DNA of 64,000 nt from Clostridium sp. (GTDB taxonomy: Bacteria; Bacillota; Clostridia; Clostridiales; Clostridiaceae). The translations under genes and the position numbers were made by a program. Shown one piece after another: positions 8,565 to 17,373 of the stretch; position 1 is the stretch's first letter, and every line of letters begins with the position of its first letter. The notes beneath the pieces are model-generated. The model made no database searches. It was not told the DNA's origin and worked only from the letters and a program-made list of their open reading frames with translations. The DNA lies in the NCBI RefSeq assembly GCF_018372875.1, contig NZ_JAHAIF010000007.1:33781-97780 (forward strand), written 5' to 3'.

Positions 8565-8602
8565 AAATAGTTATTGCAAAATAAAATTTACAATAACTAT
8601 TT
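8565..8602 (-). terminator. Intrinsic terminator of the fructose operon
   Basis: A 12-bp perfect stem (AAATAGTTATTG/CAATAACTATTT) with a 14-nt loop lies 8 nt below the fruA stop. On the minus strand it is followed by a T-run. Confidence 0.85.
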
Positions 8603-8609
8603 CTAATGA

Positions 8610-10493
8610 TTATCTATCTAATGGTTTTTTTAATACTCCTAATAGAACCATTGCTACTAAAGAACCAATTATAAGTGATACAATAAACATAAATGGATTT
8701 GTCATAACTGGCACTACAAATAAACCACCATGTGGTGCTAATGTTTGGCATTCAAAGAACATTGATAGTCCTCCAGCTATAGCTGATCCTATTACACATG
8801 AAGGTATTACTCTTAATGGATCCGCTGCTGCAAAAGGTATTGCACCTTCTGTAATAAAGGAAATTCCCATTATATAATTTGTTATACCTGACTGTCTTTC
8901 TCTTGATGTAAATTTATTCTTAAAGAAAGTTGTAGCTAAAGCTATTGCTAATGGTGGAACCATACCACCTATCATAACAGCAGCCATAATATCATTATTA
9001 CCAGTTGCTAAGGAAGCTGTTCCAAATACATAGGCTGCCTTATTAAATGGGCCACCCATATCTATAGCCATCATACCACCTAAAACTAACCCTAAAAGAA
9101 CCTTACTTGTAGAACCCATACTATTTAATAAATTAGTTATACCATCATTAAGAGCAGCTACTGGTGGGTTTACAATAAATATTAGTATTGCTCCAATAAG
9201 CAGTATTCCAAAGAAAGGATATAATAAAACTGGTTTTAATCCCTCTAAACTATCTGGTAAGCTATCAAATAGCTTCTTTAATCCAACTACTAAATATCCT
9301 GCTATAAATCCTGCAAGTAATGCCCCTAAGAAACCAGAGCCACCATCCTTAGCTAAAACTCCTCCAACAAAACCTACTGCCAAAGCAGGTCTATCACCAA
9401 TAGACATAGCAATATACCCAGCAAGTATAGGCAACATAAAGCTAAAGGCTAAATTACCTACAACATTAAAGAAAGATGCAAATTCTGTACTTGTTCCAAA
9501 TTGTGGAGTTCCTGCTGCTCTTGAGTCAACTAAAAATGATAATGCTATAAGAATACCTCCACCTATTACAAATGGTAACATATGAGAAACGCCATTCATT
9601 AAGTGCTTATAAATCTTATGTCCTATTCCTTCTTTTTCTATATCAGATTCTCCACCTTCAGACTTTTCACCTGATGCATGAAATATAGGAGCCTTCCCAC
9701 TAACTGCTTCATTTATAAGTTCTTCTGCCTTGTGAATTCCATTTGCCACCTTAGTCTGAATCACTCTTTTTCCATCAAATCTATCCATATAAACATTTTT
9801 ATCAGCAGCAATTATTATACAATCTGCATTTTTTATTTCTTCATCTGTTAGAACATTTTTAGCTCCACCAGAACCATTTGTTTCAACCTTTATAGAAATA
9901 CCCATATCCTTAGCTTTATTTTCTAAGCTTTCTGCTGCCATATAGGTATGTGCTATTCCAGTAGGACATGCTGTTACTGCTAAAACTCTATATCCACCTT
10001 TTTCTTCCTTCTTATCTTCTACTGGTTCATCAAACTTTTCTGTTTCCTTTTTATCTATAAGCTTTAAAAACTCTTCTTTACTTTCAGCATCTATAAGTTT
10101 TTTTCTAAATTCTTCATCCATTAAAATGGTAGATAGTCTTGCTAACACCTCTAAATGAAGATTATTCTCTCCATCTGGAGCTGCAATCATGAAGAAAAGA
10201 TGAGCTGGAGCACCATCTAAAGAATCATAATCAACGCCATCCTTAACAACCATAGCACTTAATCCTGCATCTTTAACTGCTGTTGTTTTAGCATGAGGAA
10301 TAGCTATTCCATCTCCTATTCCTGTTGTACTTAATTCTTCTCTTGATAAAACAGCCTTTTTATACTGTTCTTTGTCATTTAACTTGCCTGAATTATTCAT
10401 TAATTCAACAAGCTTATCAATGGCCTCTTTTTTATTTTTTACTTTTACATCTAACTCTATTGAATTACTACTTAACAAATCAGTAATACGCAT
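8610..10493 (-). CDS. fruA: Fructose PTS EIIABC, fructose-1-phosphate forming
   Basis: This fused phosphotransferase permease takes up fructose and yields fructose-1-phosphate. The 627 residues run EIIA (~1-150, phospho-His H67 in IAIPHAKT), EIIB (~168-265, phospho-Cys C176 in VTACPTGIAHTYMAAE), then the membrane EIIC (~290-627, with GGPFNKAAYVFG and ITEGAIPFAAADPLRVIPS). The start follows AAGGAGGAATAAAA. It is the last gene of fruR-fruK-fruA, 18 nt after fruK, and is followed by a terminator. The substrate is assigned from the domain order and the neighbouring 1-phosphofructokinase. Confidence 0.96.
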   Translation of the reverse strand: MRITDLLSSNSIELDVKVKNKKEAIDKLVELMNNSGKLNDKEQYKKAVLSREELSTTGIGDGIAIPHAKTTAVKDAGLSAMVVKDGVDYDSLDGAPAHLFFMIAAPDGENNLHLEVLARLSTILMDEEFRKKLIDAESKEEFLKLIDKKETEKFDEPVEDKKEEKGGYRVLAVTACPTGIAHTYMAAESLENKAKDMGISIKVETNGSGGAKNVLTDEEIKNADCIIIAADKNVYMDRFDGKRVIQTKVANGIHKAEELINEAVSGKAPIFHASGEKSEGGESDIEKEGIGHKIYKHLMNGVSHMLPFVIGGGILIALSFLVDSRAAGTPQFGTSTEFASFFNVVGNLAFSFMLPILAGYIAMSIGDRPALAVGFVGGVLAKDGGSGFLGALLAGFIAGYLVVGLKKLFDSLPDSLEGLKPVLLYPFFGILLIGAILIFIVNPPVAALNDGITNLLNSMGSTSKVLLGLVLGGMMAIDMGGPFNKAAYVFGTASLATGNNDIMAAVMIGGMVPPLAIALATTFFKNKFTSRERQSGITNYIMGISFITEGAIPFAAADPLRVIPSCVIGSAIAGGLSMFFECQTLAPHGGLFVVPVMTNPFMFIVSLIIGSLVAMVLLGVLKKPLDR

Positions 10494-10511
10494 TTTTATT
10501 CCTCCTTAAAA

Positions 10512-11414
10512 CTAAATTTCATTTAATAATTTTAGTATTTCATCTTTTGTTGCTAAACCTTCTGAAAATGCTGTAGCACTACCTGTTGCCACCCCCATTT
10601 TAAAGGCTTCTTTAAAATCATAGTTCTTTAAATATCCTGCTACAAATCCAGCTACCATAGAGTCTCCTGCACCAACTGAATTTTTAACTTCTCCCTTTGG
10701 TACCCCACTTCTTATAATTTCTCCAATTTCTGATAAGAAAATTGCTCCATCTCCAGCCATAGATATAAGTACATTTCTTGCCCCCTTATCCTGTAGCTTT
10801 TTAGCATATTCAATTATTTCTTCATCAGTTCTTAACTCTACATTAAATATCTCTCCAAGCTCATGATTATTAGGCTTAATTAAGAAAGGTTTAAACTTTA
10901 GTACATTTACTAATAGATCTTTTGTAGCATCTACTATAACCTTAATTTCTTTCTTTTCTAGTCTTTCCATAATCTTTTCATATATATCCTCTGGAAGTGA
11001 CTTAGGTATACTTCCTGCTAAAACTAATATGTCACCATCTTGTAAATTATCTAGCTTCTTATATAAAGAATTTAATGCTTCTTCATTAATGTGTGGCCCT
11101 CCACCATTAATTTCACTTTCTTCATTTGATTTAACCTTTATATTTATTCTAGATAACCCTTCATTTAATTTAATAAAATCAGATTTACAACCAAATTCCC
11201 ATACTCTTCTTTCAATTTCATCACCAGTAAACCCAGCAATAAAACCTAAAGCAGAACTATCATATCCTAAATTTTTTAATACTATAGATACATTAATACC
11301 TTTTCCACCTGGATACACATCTTCTTCTTCTGTCCTATTAACTCTCCCCAACTTTAAATCATTAACTTTAACTACATAATCCAGTGAGGGATTAAAAGTC
11401 ACTGTGTATATCAT
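10512..11414 (-). CDS. fruK: 1-phosphofructokinase FruK
   Basis: This PfkB-family kinase phosphorylates fructose-1-phosphate to fructose-1,6-bisphosphate for glycolysis. The 300-residue chain shows FNPSLDYVVKV at the N-terminus, the PGGKGINVSIVLKNLG substrate motif, and the catalytic GAGDSMVAGF motif with the base Asp near residue 250. Its GGAGG ribosome site lies inside the last codons of fruR, with a 2-nt gap between the genes, suggesting translational coupling. Confidence 0.96.
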   Translation of the reverse strand: MIYTVTFNPSLDYVVKVNDLKLGRVNRTEEEDVYPGGKGINVSIVLKNLGYDSSALGFIAGFTGDEIERRVWEFGCKSDFIKLNEGLSRINIKVKSNEESEINGGGPHINEEALNSLYKKLDNLQDGDILVLAGSIPKSLPEDIYEKIMERLEKKEIKVIVDATKDLLVNVLKFKPFLIKPNNHELGEIFNVELRTDEEIIEYAKKLQDKGARNVLISMAGDGAIFLSEIGEIIRSGVPKGEVKNSVGAGDSMVAGFVAGYLKNYDFKEAFKMGVATGSATAFSEGLATKDEILKLLNEI

Positions 11415-11416
11415 TT

Positions 11417-12160
11417 TTATACCTCCAATATTTCTGTATAATCTTTAAATTTATTCTCTCCTATTTCCTTAGTTATTATTTTTGCTCTATTAATTTCTGC
11501 AAATGTTATTGGAAATATCTTATTAAACTTGCTGTTATCAACTAATACGTAAGGTGTCTTACTTCTATTTACAGCCTCTTCCTTAACAAGGGCTTCTTTA
11601 ACATCTGGAGTTGTAAAACCTGCCTCTATACTCACTCCATTGGAACCAAAGAAAGCTTTTGTAAAATTATATTTTTTTAAACTCTTTATAGCTTCTACCC
11701 CTATAATAGCTTCTGTTGACAACTTTAATTCTCCCCCTAATATATAAACTGTACATCCTTTTTCAATAAGCTTTTTAGCATGAACAATACCATTTGTAAC
11801 GTAAGTTGCTTCTTTCTCTTCAATATATTCAGCTAAAATTTCAGTTGTGGTTCCTGCATCAATATACACAAAATCTCCTTTTTCTATTAATGAAGCAGAA
11901 AATTTTGCAATACTTATTTTATCTTCTCTATTTAAATCATGCTTGGTTTTGACGTCTTTTTCTTCAGTTGTTAAATTTTTATCAACAACTACTGCTCCAC
12001 CATGAACCTTATTCAGTTTCCCCAAATTTGCCAAAGCATTCAAATCTCTTCTTATTGTTGATTCAGAGGTATCTAACAAAGCTACTAGTTCGCTAACTGT
12101 AACTGCTTTTTTCTCATTTAACATACTTAAAATTCTATGAAATCTTTCTTCCGTTAACAT
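11417..12160 (-). CDS. fruR: DeoR-family repressor of the fructose operon
   Basis: The 247-residue regulator has an N-terminal DeoR helix-turn-helix (RFHRILSMLNEKKAVTVSELVALLDTSESTIRRDLNALANLGKLNKVHGGA). It also has a C-terminal sugar-phosphate-binding domain (GDFVYIDAGTTTEILAEYI, YVTNGI, FFGSNGVSIEAGFTTPD). The family usually releases DNA upon binding a sugar phosphate, here most likely fructose-1-phosphate. It is the first gene of the operon and probably regulates itself through the 20-bp-spaced repeats at 12212-12244. Confidence 0.92.
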   Translation of the reverse strand: MLTEERFHRILSMLNEKKAVTVSELVALLDTSESTIRRDLNALANLGKLNKVHGGAVVVDKNLTTEEKDVKTKHDLNREDKISIAKFSASLIEKGDFVYIDAGTTTEILAEYIEEKEATYVTNGIVHAKKLIEKGCTVYILGGELKLSTEAIIGVEAIKSLKKYNFTKAFFGSNGVSIEAGFTTPDVKEALVKEEAVNRSKTPYVLVDNSKFNKIFPITFAEINRAKIITKEIGENKFKDYTEILEV

Positions 12161-12211
12161 CTACAACACTCCCTTTATTTAAATATTACTATCTGAATAT
12201 TTCAAAGTCAA

Positions 12212-12244
12212 TCATTTTCATTCATAATCACTCATTTTCTTTCA
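12212..12244. promoter_or_regulatory. Candidate FruR operator: two direct repeats 20 bp apart
   Basis: TCATTTTCNTTCA occurs at 12212-12224 and again at 12232-12244, exactly two helical turns apart, about 50-85 nt upstream of fruR. This spacing is what is expected for a DeoR-type repressor binding one DNA face. Confidence 0.5.
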
Positions 12245-12319
12245 CTCTTATTAAGATATATCCTCTACTTAATTTCACTCTTTCAAATATTTAGAATATT
12301 TAAACTCTACATTTTTCTA

Positions 12320-12349
12320 TTGTCTTTCAACATACTTCTATGATATATT
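12320..12349 (+). promoter_or_regulatory. Candidate pflB promoter
   Basis: TTGTCT (12320-12325) is followed after 18 nt by TATATT (12344-12349). Transcription would begin near 12356, within the Rex-like site. Confidence 0.45.
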
Positions 12350-12353
12350 CAAC

Positions 12354-12371
12354 TTGTTAAATAATTTACAA
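12354..12371. promoter_or_regulatory. Rex-like redox operator at pflB
   Basis: TTGTTAAATAATTTACAA matches the clostridial Rex consensus TTGTTAAnnnnTTAACAA with one mismatch. It overlaps the predicted transcription start. Rex represses fermentation genes when NAD+ is high; the link here is inferred from the motif. A larger 12-bp inverted repeat (12356-12367 and 12382-12393) overlaps it. Confidence 0.6.
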
Positions 12372-12422
12372 TCCTGCAATCAAATTATTTAACGTTTACA
12401 AAAAGACAATGAGGTGGACTAA

Positions 12423-14657
12423 ATGAACAAAGAACAATGGACAGGCTTCAACGAAGGCCGTTGGGCAAAACACATCGACGTTAGAAACTTCATACAAACT
12501 AACTACACTGAATATACAGGTGATGCTAGTTTCCTTGAAGGTGCTACAGAAGAAACAACTAAATTATGGGATGTAGTTTGCGAATTAAGCAAACAAGAAA
12601 GAGAAAATGGTGGAATATTAGATGTTGATACAAAGACTATATCTAAAATCAACGCTTACAAACCAGGATATATAAGTGAAGCTTTAGAAAAAATAGTTGG
12701 TGTACAAACTGATGCACCACTTAAGAGAGCTGTTATGCCAGAAGGTGGTATAAGAATGGCTGAAAATGCAGCTAAAGCTTATGGATATGAAATAGATCCT
12801 TTAATATCTGAAATATTTACAAAATATAGAAAAACTCACAACCAAGGTGTTTTCGATGCTTACACAACAGATATGAGATTAGCTAGAAAAGCTGGTATAG
12901 TTACAGGACTTCCAGATGCTTATGGTAGAGGAAGAATCATAGGTGACTATAGAAGAGTTGCTTTATATGGTGTTGATAGACTTATAGAAGATAAGAATGA
13001 ACAAAAATTAAGCCTTGAAGTAGGAACAATTGATGAAGATGTAATTAGATTAAGAGAAGAAATCTCTGATCAAATAGTTGCACTTAAAGAATTAAAAGAA
13101 ATGGCTGCTTCATATGGATATGATATATCTAGACCAGCTGCTAACGCTCAAGAAGCTATCCAATGGTTATACTTTGGTTACCTTGCAGCTATAAAACAAC
13201 AAAATGGTGCTGCAATGTCACTTGGTAGAACTTCTACTTTCTTAGATATATACATAGAAAGAGATTTAAAAAATGGCGTTATAACAGAAAAAGAAGCTCA
13301 AGAATTAATGGATCACTTCGTAATGAAGTTAAGATTAGTTAAGTTCTTAAGAACTCCAGAATATAACGATTTATTCTCAGGAGATCCAACTTGGGTAACT
13401 GAATCTATAGCTGGTATGGGATTAGACGGAAGATCTTTAGTTACTAAGAACTCATTTAGAGTACTTAATACACTTTATACTTTAGGACCTTCACCAGAAC
13501 CAAACTTAACAGTTTTATGGTCAACAAGACTTCCTAAAGCATTTAAGGACTTCTGTTCAAAGGTTTCTATTGATACAAGCTCTGTTCAATACGAAAACGA
13601 TGATTTAATGACTACTTACTGGGGAGATGACTATGCTATAGCTTGTTGTGTATCTGCAATGAAGGTTGGTAAACAAATGCAATTCTTCGGTGCTAGAGTT
13701 AACTTAGCTAAGACTCTTCTTTATGCTATAAATGGTGGTAAGGATGAAAAGCTAGGAATGCAAGTTGGACCTAAATTAGCTCCAATAACATCTGAATACT
13801 TAGAATATAATGAAGTAATGGATAGATTTGAACAAATGACAGATTGGTTAGCTAACCTTTATGTTAACACATTAAATGTTATCCACTACATGCATGATAA
13901 ATATTCTTATGAAAGCTTACAAATGGCTTTACACGATAGAGATGTATTTAGAACAATGGCTTGTGGTATAGCAGGACTTTCAGTATGTGCTGACTCACTT
14001 TCTGCTATTAAATATGCTAAAGTTAAACCTGTAAGAGATGAAAACGGAATTGCTGTAGACTTCGAAGTTGAAGGTGATTTCCCTAAATACGGAAATGATG
14101 ATGATAGAGTTGATGATATAGCTGTATACCTTGTTGAAAGCATGATGAATAAGATCAGACAAAACAAGACTTACAGAAATGCATACCACACTCAATCTAT
14201 CTTAACTATAACTTCAAACGTTGTTTATGGTAAAAAGACAGGAACTACTCCATGTGGTAGAAAGAAGGGAGAACCATTTGCTCCAGGTGCTAACCCAATG
14301 CACGGAAGAGATAATTCAGGATCATTAGCATCTTTAAACTCAGTTGCTAAGCTTCCATATGAACATTCTCAAGATGGTATCTCTAACACATTCTCAATCG
14401 TGCCAGATGCTTTAGGAAAGACTCCTGAAGATAGAATCAACAACTTAAGCTGCATGATGGATGGATATTTTGGACAAGATGCTCATCACCTAAACGTTAA
14501 TGTATTTAACAGAGAAACATTAATTGATGCTATGGAACATCCAGAATTATATCCTCAATTAACTATTAGAGTTTCAGGATATGCAGTTAACTTCATCAAG
14601 TTAACAAGAGAACAACAACTTGATGTAATAAACAGAACATTCCACGAAAAGATGTAG
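12423..14657 (+). CDS. pflB: Pyruvate formate-lyase
   Basis: This glycyl-radical enzyme splits pyruvate with CoA into acetyl-CoA and formate under anaerobic conditions. The 744-residue protein has the adjacent catalytic cysteines C408-C409 in IACCVSAM and the radical glycine G719 in RVSGYAVNF near the C-terminus. The start follows GAGGTGGACTAA. Codon use is biased toward C-ending codons in several places, typical of a highly expressed gene. The activating enzyme gene pflA, often adjacent, is absent; the next features are terminators and a spore-protein gene. Rex control is suggested by the upstream site. Confidence 0.97.
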   Translation: MNKEQWTGFNEGRWAKHIDVRNFIQTNYTEYTGDASFLEGATEETTKLWDVVCELSKQERENGGILDVDTKTISKINAYKPGYISEALEKIVGVQTDAPLKRAVMPEGGIRMAENAAKAYGYEIDPLISEIFTKYRKTHNQGVFDAYTTDMRLARKAGIVTGLPDAYGRGRIIGDYRRVALYGVDRLIEDKNEQKLSLEVGTIDEDVIRLREEISDQIVALKELKEMAASYGYDISRPAANAQEAIQWLYFGYLAAIKQQNGAAMSLGRTSTFLDIYIERDLKNGVITEKEAQELMDHFVMKLRLVKFLRTPEYNDLFSGDPTWVTESIAGMGLDGRSLVTKNSFRVLNTLYTLGPSPEPNLTVLWSTRLPKAFKDFCSKVSIDTSSVQYENDDLMTTYWGDDYAIACCVSAMKVGKQMQFFGARVNLAKTLLYAINGGKDEKLGMQVGPKLAPITSEYLEYNEVMDRFEQMTDWLANLYVNTLNVIHYMHDKYSYESLQMALHDRDVFRTMACGIAGLSVCADSLSAIKYAKVKPVRDENGIAVDFEVEGDFPKYGNDDDRVDDIAVYLVESMMNKIRQNKTYRNAYHTQSILTITSNVVYGKKTGTTPCGRKKGEPFAPGANPMHGRDNSGSLASLNSVAKLPYEHSQDGISNTFSIVPDALGKTPEDRINNLSCMMDGYFGQDAHHLNVNVFNRETLIDAMEHPELYPQLTIRVSGYAVNFIKLTREQQLDVINRTFHEKM

Positions 14658-14673
14658 TTTTATTATAAGAAAC

Positions 14674-14715
14674 AAAAAGCTAGTAAGTAGGTTTATATCT
14701 ACCTGCTAGCTTTTT
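14674..14715 (+). terminator. Intrinsic terminator of pflB
   Basis: The stem AAAAAGCTAG/CTAGCTTTTT has an interior loop and an upper GTAG/CTAC stem. It starts 17 nt after the pflB stop and ends in T5. Confidence 0.85.
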
Positions 14716-14734
14716 ATTTAGGCCATAATTCCAA

Positions 14735-14776
14735 AAAAATACAGCAAGTATACTTTTATATACCTACTGTATTTTT
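14735..14776 (+). terminator. Second hairpin after pflB
   Basis: The stem AAAAATACAG/CTGTATTTTT has an inner GTATA/TATAC stem and T5 at the end. It is probably a back-up terminator. From here to the spore gene at 15049 the only structure seen is the inverted repeat at 14996-15024. Confidence 0.65.
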
Positions 14777-14995
14777 ACTTAATTAGCAATTTAAGACACA
14801 CTTCTATTATACTATCTAACTAACATTTCTGTCTAGCATATAGTTTCAATCATTTAATTTTTTATAAAAAAATTTTATTCATTTTCTTCATGCATCTACA
14901 ATATTTCTATATAATAATTAAATCAGGAATTATAGTTTTTTATTTACACAAAAGGATATATATTTCTAGTTTACTTTTTTTATATTTGGTTAATA

Positions 14996-15024
14996 TAAGA
15001 TTGTACAATATTTGTACAATCTTA
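14996..15024. repeat. Perfect 13-bp inverted repeat upstream of the spore protein gene
   Basis: TAAGATTGTACAA, a 3-nt spacer, and its exact complement lie 24 nt before the ATG at 15049. It could be a dyad operator or a hairpin in the 5' leader. A clear sigma-G promoter was not recognised. Confidence 0.6.
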
Positions 15025-15048
15025 TTAAATTATAAGGAGGAAACAGAT

Positions 15049-15255
15049 ATGTCTTCAAACAATAGTGGTAACAGAAACTTAATTCCAGAGGCAAAGAAAG
15101 GGCTAAATTCATTAAGAAATGAAGTAGCTTCAAGCTTTGGACTACAAGATTATGAAAATGCTGATAAAGGAAACCTTACTTCTAAACAAAATGGAAGCGT
15201 TGGTGGAGAAATGGTTAAAAGAATGGTAGAACAATATGAAAGTGGACTTAAGTAA
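15049..15255 (+). CDS. Alpha/beta-type small acid-soluble spore protein
   Basis: This 68-residue protein binds and protects spore DNA. It has the two conserved family blocks: LIPEAKKGLNSLRNEVASSFG, including the E-V site cut by the GPR protease at germination, and GNLTSKQNGSVGGEMVKRMVEQYE. The ATG at 15049 has a strong AAGGAGG at the right spacing. An in-frame extension upstream would overlap the inverted repeat and is rejected. It shows that the organism forms endospores. Expression in the forespore is expected for the family. Confidence 0.95.
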   Translation: MSSNNSGNRNLIPEAKKGLNSLRNEVASSFGLQDYENADKGNLTSKQNGSVGGEMVKRMVEQYESGLK

Positions 15256-15265
15256 TTAATGTCCT

Positions 15266-15310
15266 AAAAAATAATTAGTAGAGCATTTCATGCTCTACTA
15301 ATTATTTTTT
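15266..15310 (+). terminator. Intrinsic terminator of the spore protein gene
   Basis: A perfect 21-bp stem with a 3-nt loop starts 11 nt after the stop codon and ends in T6. Confidence 0.9.
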
Positions 15311-15352
15311 TATACAAAGTATAGCGCTATATTTATCTTATTGATTATAATA

Positions 15353-15604
15353 CTATTTATTATCACCAATGCTTAGTTCTGTAAGTGCTGTCTGCCCTTC
15401 AACGATTTGTCCTATTGATGCTGAATATATAGCTCTTTGCTCTGAGGCTATATTGGATAATAAATCGGTAAACAAATAACCGGTAACAGTTACATAATCT
15501 GCTGTCCATGGTGCTCCAGATGAATTAATTAGTACTGGAGATAATCCACATGGTACATGTGTTTGAATTTCACCACTTGTAACTATGATTCTTATAAGAA
15601 CCAT
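15353..15604 (-). CDS. Unrecognised 83-residue open frame, possibly a gene remnant
   Basis: The predicted protein is polar and beta-rich (for example HVPCGLSPVLINSSGAPWTADYVTVTGYLF), with one cysteine. It recalls spore-surface or appendage-type domains only vaguely, and I do not recognise it. No Shine-Dalgarno lies before the ATG, which begins about 20 nt after the terminator of the upstream DUF1540 gene. It could be the remaining 3' part of a longer gene. Neighbours on both sides are small spore-type genes. Confidence 0.35.
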   Translation of the reverse strand: MVLIRIIVTSGEIQTHVPCGLSPVLINSSGAPWTADYVTVTGYLFTDLLSNIASEQRAIYSASIGQIVEGQTALTELSIGDNK

Positions 15605-15623
15605 ACTTAATCTAATATTTTTA

Positions 15624-15655
15624 AAAAGACCAGAGAAATATTTCTCTAGTCTTTT
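15624..15655 (-). terminator. Intrinsic terminator of the DUF1540 gene
   Basis: The stem AAAAGAC-AGAGAAA/TTTCTCT-GTCTTTT has one mismatch and a 2-nt centre. It lies 5 nt below the stop codon and continues on the minus strand into T5. Confidence 0.75.
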
Positions 15656-15660
15656 AATTA

Positions 15661-15819
15661 TTATCTTAATTCAAATGATTCACAATCTGTACATTGTGGA
15701 ACTTTAGGATGTTTTTCATGTGTTCCTACCTTTATTTCATCAAGTGTACAATAACTTTCATCTACTGCATTATACTTACATTCTTGTACTGAACATTTTA
15801 TTGAACTATTTTTATTCAT
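15661..15819 (-). CDS. DUF1540 small cysteine-rich protein
   Basis: This 52-residue frame reads MNKNSSIKCSVQECKYN at the start and carries cysteines at 9, 14, 24, 43 and 46 (CSVQEC and CTDC). This is the pattern of DUF1540, a presumed zinc-binding family common in spore formers. Of two in-frame ATGs (15825 and 15819) the second is chosen, since GGAGG is 7 nt from it but only 1 nt from the first. Function is unknown. Confidence 0.8.
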   Translation of the reverse strand: MNKNSSIKCSVQECKYNAVDESYCTLDEIKVGTHEKHPKVPQCTDCESFELR

Positions 15820-15879
15820 TTCCATTCCTCCATATAATCAATTTCATAATTATATTAACCTTATATTATAAAAATATTC

Positions 15880-17262
15880 TTATTTTTTTATAATAAAAAT
15901 TGGATTTGAAAATGCAAATGGAGCAGTATTTCTAACTCCAACTTCAGTTGATAAAGACTGTCCTTCCTCCTCTTTTCCTTCCACTTCCATCCTAATAAAA
16001 TCTCCTGGTACTACCCTTACTCTTTCTACCATTTCAAAAGTAGTATCATTAATATCTTTTTCAGAAATCACTTCACCATTTCTTATTAATCTAACTTTAG
16101 AAATTCCATCATAATATTCCCCTTTTAAATTAACCTTTATAACTTCTCCCATTGAATTTACTTTATAGTCATCACCCATCATAGCATTATTCACCTTAAT
16201 CTCTAATGAAGGTCCATTAGTTCCATACATATGCCCCTTCTTTTGTGCTTCAATTATACCTTCTTCAGTAAAACTTTCTGCATATGTTTTTAAGTATACC
16301 TTTCCTATATCAACTGGATAATGAGCATCTGTTTCTGCAACTCCATAAAGATGCTTTCCTTCTGTATTTAATTTATCCCATTGAATAAAGGCATCATTAT
16401 TATATTTATTTTTGGGGCCTCTACATCCATTCCACACTTCAATTCCATTTACCCCATTATAATCAGGGAACTTCCATCCTAACCTACCATCAAAAGGATG
16501 AGCAGCATAAATTAAAGTATTATAATTTCCAAGCTCTTTAATCAAATTATCTTTAGATAAAGAACCATAATTCTTATTATCCTTCACATTCATTAAAACT
16601 GCATGACCCGAAGATGTAGTATATTCATTTCCTTTTATAATTATTTCTCCATTGCCTTTAGCACTTTTGGATTCCTCATATCCATTACTATTATTATGAT
16701 CAGTCATTGTCATATAATTTAATCCAACACTTCTCATGGCCCATATGTTTTCTGCTACACTTCCATTCCCATCAGAATAGTTAGAATGAGTATGATTATC
16801 TCCCATGAACCATCCCTTACCACTAACTGTAATTCCACCTAGCTTTATATTCTTTATCCCTTTATTAGGTTCCTTAACTTGTACTATAAACCTTGTACCA
16901 CCACTTTTACATTTTATCTTCCATTGAACATTTCCCTCTTCATTTGGCTCCAAAGTTTCTATTGAAAAGTTATTTTTCCCTAAAGTTTTACTTTCACCAT
17001 CACAAATTAGCTTCCCCTCTATTTTTCCTTTTTTACTTTCTGTTATATTTTTCACCTTTAAATTAACAATTACTTCATCTCCAGGATTTAATAACTCTCC
17101 AGCTTTATCTACACTTCCTTCATATACCATATCATCTTCAGTGGATACTGTAACTGCTTCTATATCTTTTGAAAAGTAAATATAAGCACCCACTCCTATA
17201 AGCATTAGTATTAGAGGGAGAATTGCAATAAATAGTTTATAATATTTTTTTCTTCTACTCAT
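15880..17262 (-). CDS. Membrane-anchored CehA/McbA-type PHP metallohydrolase
   Basis: The 460-residue protein starts with an uncleaved transmembrane helix (~residues 10-30). A beta-sandwich-like region (~55-150) follows. Then comes a PHP/CehA-McbA metal-dependent phosphoesterase-type domain (from ~152): GDNHTHSNYSDGNGSV, MTMTDHNNSNGYEES, GNEYTTSSGHAVLM, YAAHPFD, and ETDAHYPVDIG. These carry the histidines and aspartates that bind metals. The topology places the catalytic domain outside the membrane. The substrate is unknown; phosphoesters or phosphodiesters are likely for the fold. It appears monocistronic. Confidence 0.78.
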   Translation of the reverse strand: MSRRKKYYKLFIAILPLILMLIGVGAYIYFSKDIEAVTVSTEDDMVYEGSVDKAGELLNPGDEVIVNLKVKNITESKKGKIEGKLICDGESKTLGKNNFSIETLEPNEEGNVQWKIKCKSGGTRFIVQVKEPNKGIKNIKLGGITVSGKGWFMGDNHTHSNYSDGNGSVAENIWAMRSVGLNYMTMTDHNNSNGYEESKSAKGNGEIIIKGNEYTTSSGHAVLMNVKDNKNYGSLSKDNLIKELGNYNTLIYAAHPFDGRLGWKFPDYNGVNGIEVWNGCRGPKNKYNNDAFIQWDKLNTEGKHLYGVAETDAHYPVDIGKVYLKTYAESFTEEGIIEAQKKGHMYGTNGPSLEIKVNNAMMGDDYKVNSMGEVIKVNLKGEYYDGISKVRLIRNGEVISEKDINDTTFEMVERVRVVPGDFIRMEVEGKEEEGQSLSTEVGVRNTAPFAFSNPIFIIKK

Positions 17263-17338
17263 TTTACCCTTCCTTTCTCTAATACTATTTTCTTTATTTA
17301 TTTATAAATTATTCTAATTTCTTTATAATTTCCTAAAG

Positions 17339-17369
17339 AAAAAAGAAACCGCAAAGCGATTTCTTTTTT
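17339..17369 (-). terminator. Intrinsic terminator
   Basis: A hairpin of AAAAGAAACCGC with GCGATTTCTTTT (one mismatch, AAA loop) is followed on the minus strand by a T-rich stretch. It ends the gene at 17374-18474. Confidence 0.8.
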
Positions 17370-17373
17370 ACCC

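Noticed and set aside
12356..12393. Terminator before pflB
   Set aside because: The 12-bp inverted repeat lacks a T-run and overlaps the Rex-like site and probable transcription start, so a regulatory role is more likely.
14890..15048. Longer reading frame upstream of the SASP gene
   Set aside because: The added residues are hydrophobic and unlike any SASP, cover the inverted repeat and have no ribosome site.
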